From an uncultured Treponema sp. (GTDB lineage Bacteria > Spirochaetota > Spirochaetia > Treponematales > Treponemataceae), in assembly GCA_937885235.1 (NCBI GenBank), contig CAKZZK010000179.1, forward strand, positions 1 through 8,031: a stretch of 8,031 nucleotides of DNA, given 5' to 3'. The stretch's first letter is position 1. Every line of letters begins with the position of its first letter. The position numbers and the translations under genes were made by a program. The notes under the pieces are model-generated. The model saw only the letters and a list, made by a program, of their open reading frames with translations, was not told the origin of the DNA and ran no database searches. Below, piece by piece: positions 7,487 to 8,031 of this stretch.

Positions 7487-7513
7487 GGGGCTGCTGCGCA
7501 GCGCAGCAGCCCC
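7487..7513 (-). terminator. GC-rich hairpin between binding-protein gene and GH31
   Basis: A near-perfect inverted repeat with 12-13 bp arms (GGGGCTGCTGCGC and its complement) lies 22 bases past the binding-protein stop. On the minus strand it is followed by CTTTTC, a short T-run. It can act as a leaky terminator or as an mRNA-stabilising 3' hairpin, lowering expression of the glycosidase genes relative to the abundant binding protein. This is a common layout in sugar ABC operons. The short T-run argues for partial rather than complete termination. Confidence 0.65.
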
Positions 7514-7535
7514 GGATGTGTATGCGGATCAGCGA

Positions 7536-7890
7536 TTATTCGGCGATGTAGCGGGCATAGGCGTCCAGATGGATCTGGATCAGATCCTGCACGCTCATCT
7601 GGTTCAGCTTGGCGATGTAGGCATCCCATTCTTCCTCAACGCCGCCCTCGGTGACCCAGTGCGCGTACTGCTGGTTGCAGTAGCTGGTGATGTCGGGGCT
7701 CAGGAAGGCCATCTCGTCCAGCTCTTCGGCGGTGTAGGCCACCACGGGGAAGGTATCGCGGGCATAGGCGGCGTTCACGGCGTCGTCGGCCAGCTTGATG
7801 CCATCGCCCTCGGTAGTGGGCAGGATGACGTTGGCTTCAAATTCCTCATTCATGTACTTGGGGCCATGATCGCGGAAGGAGAAGGTCCAG
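7536..7890 (-). CDS. ABC-transporter extracellular solute-binding protein, C-terminal fragment
   Basis: About 117 C-terminal residues are present, ending at TAA 7536-7538. The segment FRDHGPKYMNEEFEANV, the DDAVNAAYARDTFPVV and CNQQYAHWVTEGG stretches, and the final EEEWDAYIAKLNQMSVQDLI helix match the C-terminal lobe of large sugar- or oligosaccharide-binding lipoproteins of Gram-positive ABC importers (recognised by pattern, not by search). Such proteins are normally 430-560 residues, so some three quarters are missing. Upstream of about 7890 the minus frame no longer looks like a binding protein and meets a TGA near 7980, while the plus strand becomes coding. The fragment is thus cut by a junction rather than by an internal start. 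It would deliver oligosaccharides to permease components for hydrolysis by the downstream GH31 enzyme. GC content and codon use match the upstream half of the GH31 gene, so these two belong together. Confidence 0.72.
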
Positions 7891-7905
7891 CAGGAGCTCG
7901 CCGTA
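7876..7905. other. Junction between binding-protein fragment and opposing coding piece
   Basis: Binding-protein-like sequence on the minus strand stops at about here (after SFRDHG), and plus-strand coding sequence begins at once. Two gene interiors facing each other with no promoter, start codon, terminator or insertion-sequence end between them indicate a break of continuity. Confidence 0.55.
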
Positions 7906-8031
7906 CCCGAGGACCGCGCCAAGGTTATTGGCAGCACTGCCGAGAAAAAGGGCGAAGAGATCCTGGCCGTGGACCTCGACTCCGTTCAGAGCCGCCGCGA
8001 GATTACCCATGCCGTAGAGGATTTGGGCAGC
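7891..8031 (+). CDS. Unidentified coding fragment running off the window
   Basis: In plus frame 1, open from 7870 to the end, the sequence reads as convincing protein from about 7891: QELAVPEDRAKVIGSTAEKK, then a GEEILAVDLDSVQSRRE stretch. Codon use is typical of a real gene (GAG, CTC, ATC, GTG) whereas the opposite frame here is poor. There is no start codon with a ribosome-binding site, and the fragment meets the binding-protein gene head to head without any intergenic space. It is therefore an internal piece of a gene joined here. The VIGS-GEEIL-VDLD pattern faintly recalls the C-terminal region of nitrilase-superfamily amidohydrolases, but this is too weak to name. Confidence 0.45.

Noticed and set aside
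6071..7654. 527-codon plus-strand open frame opposite GH31 and the binding-protein gene
   Set aside because: Long antisense frames are common in GC-rich DNA. The Gly/Ala/Arg/Pro-rich translation has no domain, and the minus strand carries the GH31 catalytic motifs.
7536..7937. Reading 7536-7937 on the minus strand as a complete small gene starting at GTG 7937
   Set aside because: The first 15 or so residues lie in sequence that is better coding on the plus strand, there is no ribosome-binding site, and the rest matches only the C-terminus of a much larger binding-protein family.

Overview
The window is about 8 kb of bacterial DNA, most likely a metagenome-type contig. It carries a serine hydroxymethyltransferase gene and the 3' part of an alpha-glucan utilisation operon, with all intact genes on the minus strand. 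The sequence does not look like one uniform genome. Positions 1 to about 6,100 are near 50% GC and carry a long-form GlyA of the type known from spirochaetes and chlamydiae, so a gut or rumen spirochaete (Treponema/Sphaerochaeta-like) is a reasonable guess. From about 6,160 to 7,890 the DNA is clearly richer in GC (60-72% in many lines) with different codon choice, more like a high-GC Firmicute. The last ~140 bases look like a third, unrelated coding piece.

Layout from left to right: a bidirectional terminator (57-91); glyA (108-1607, minus) with its own promoter and a palindrome over the -35 region; a gene-poor stretch (1620-2117) holding a decayed plus-strand remnant that resembles the C-terminus of a radical SAM protein; a LacI-family regulator (2118-3128, minus); a GH13 neopullulanase/cyclomaltodextrinase-type enzyme (3165-5066, minus); a GH31 alpha-glucosidase-type enzyme (5078-7465, minus); a GC-rich hairpin (7487-7513); the C-terminal part of an ABC-transporter solute-binding protein (7536 to about 7890, minus); and an open plus-strand frame running off the end (about 7891-8031).

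Read on the minus strand, the order is binding protein, GH31, GH13, LacI. This is a familiar sugar-uptake logic: the binding protein captures malto- or isomalto-oligosaccharides, the two cytoplasmic glycosidases hydrolyse them, and the LacI repressor senses the sugar and controls the locus. GH31 and GH13 are 11 bases apart with the GH13 ribosome-binding site touching the GH31 stop, and lacI follows GH13 after 36 bases, so these three are probably cotranscribed.

The main caution is that the GH31 reading frame switches base composition and codon use between about 6,163 and 6,085, and the binding-protein gene is cut by an opposing coding frame near 7,880-7,905. Both are best explained by chimeric assembly, or less likely by recombination between lineages. 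I did not find a convincing new biological system.
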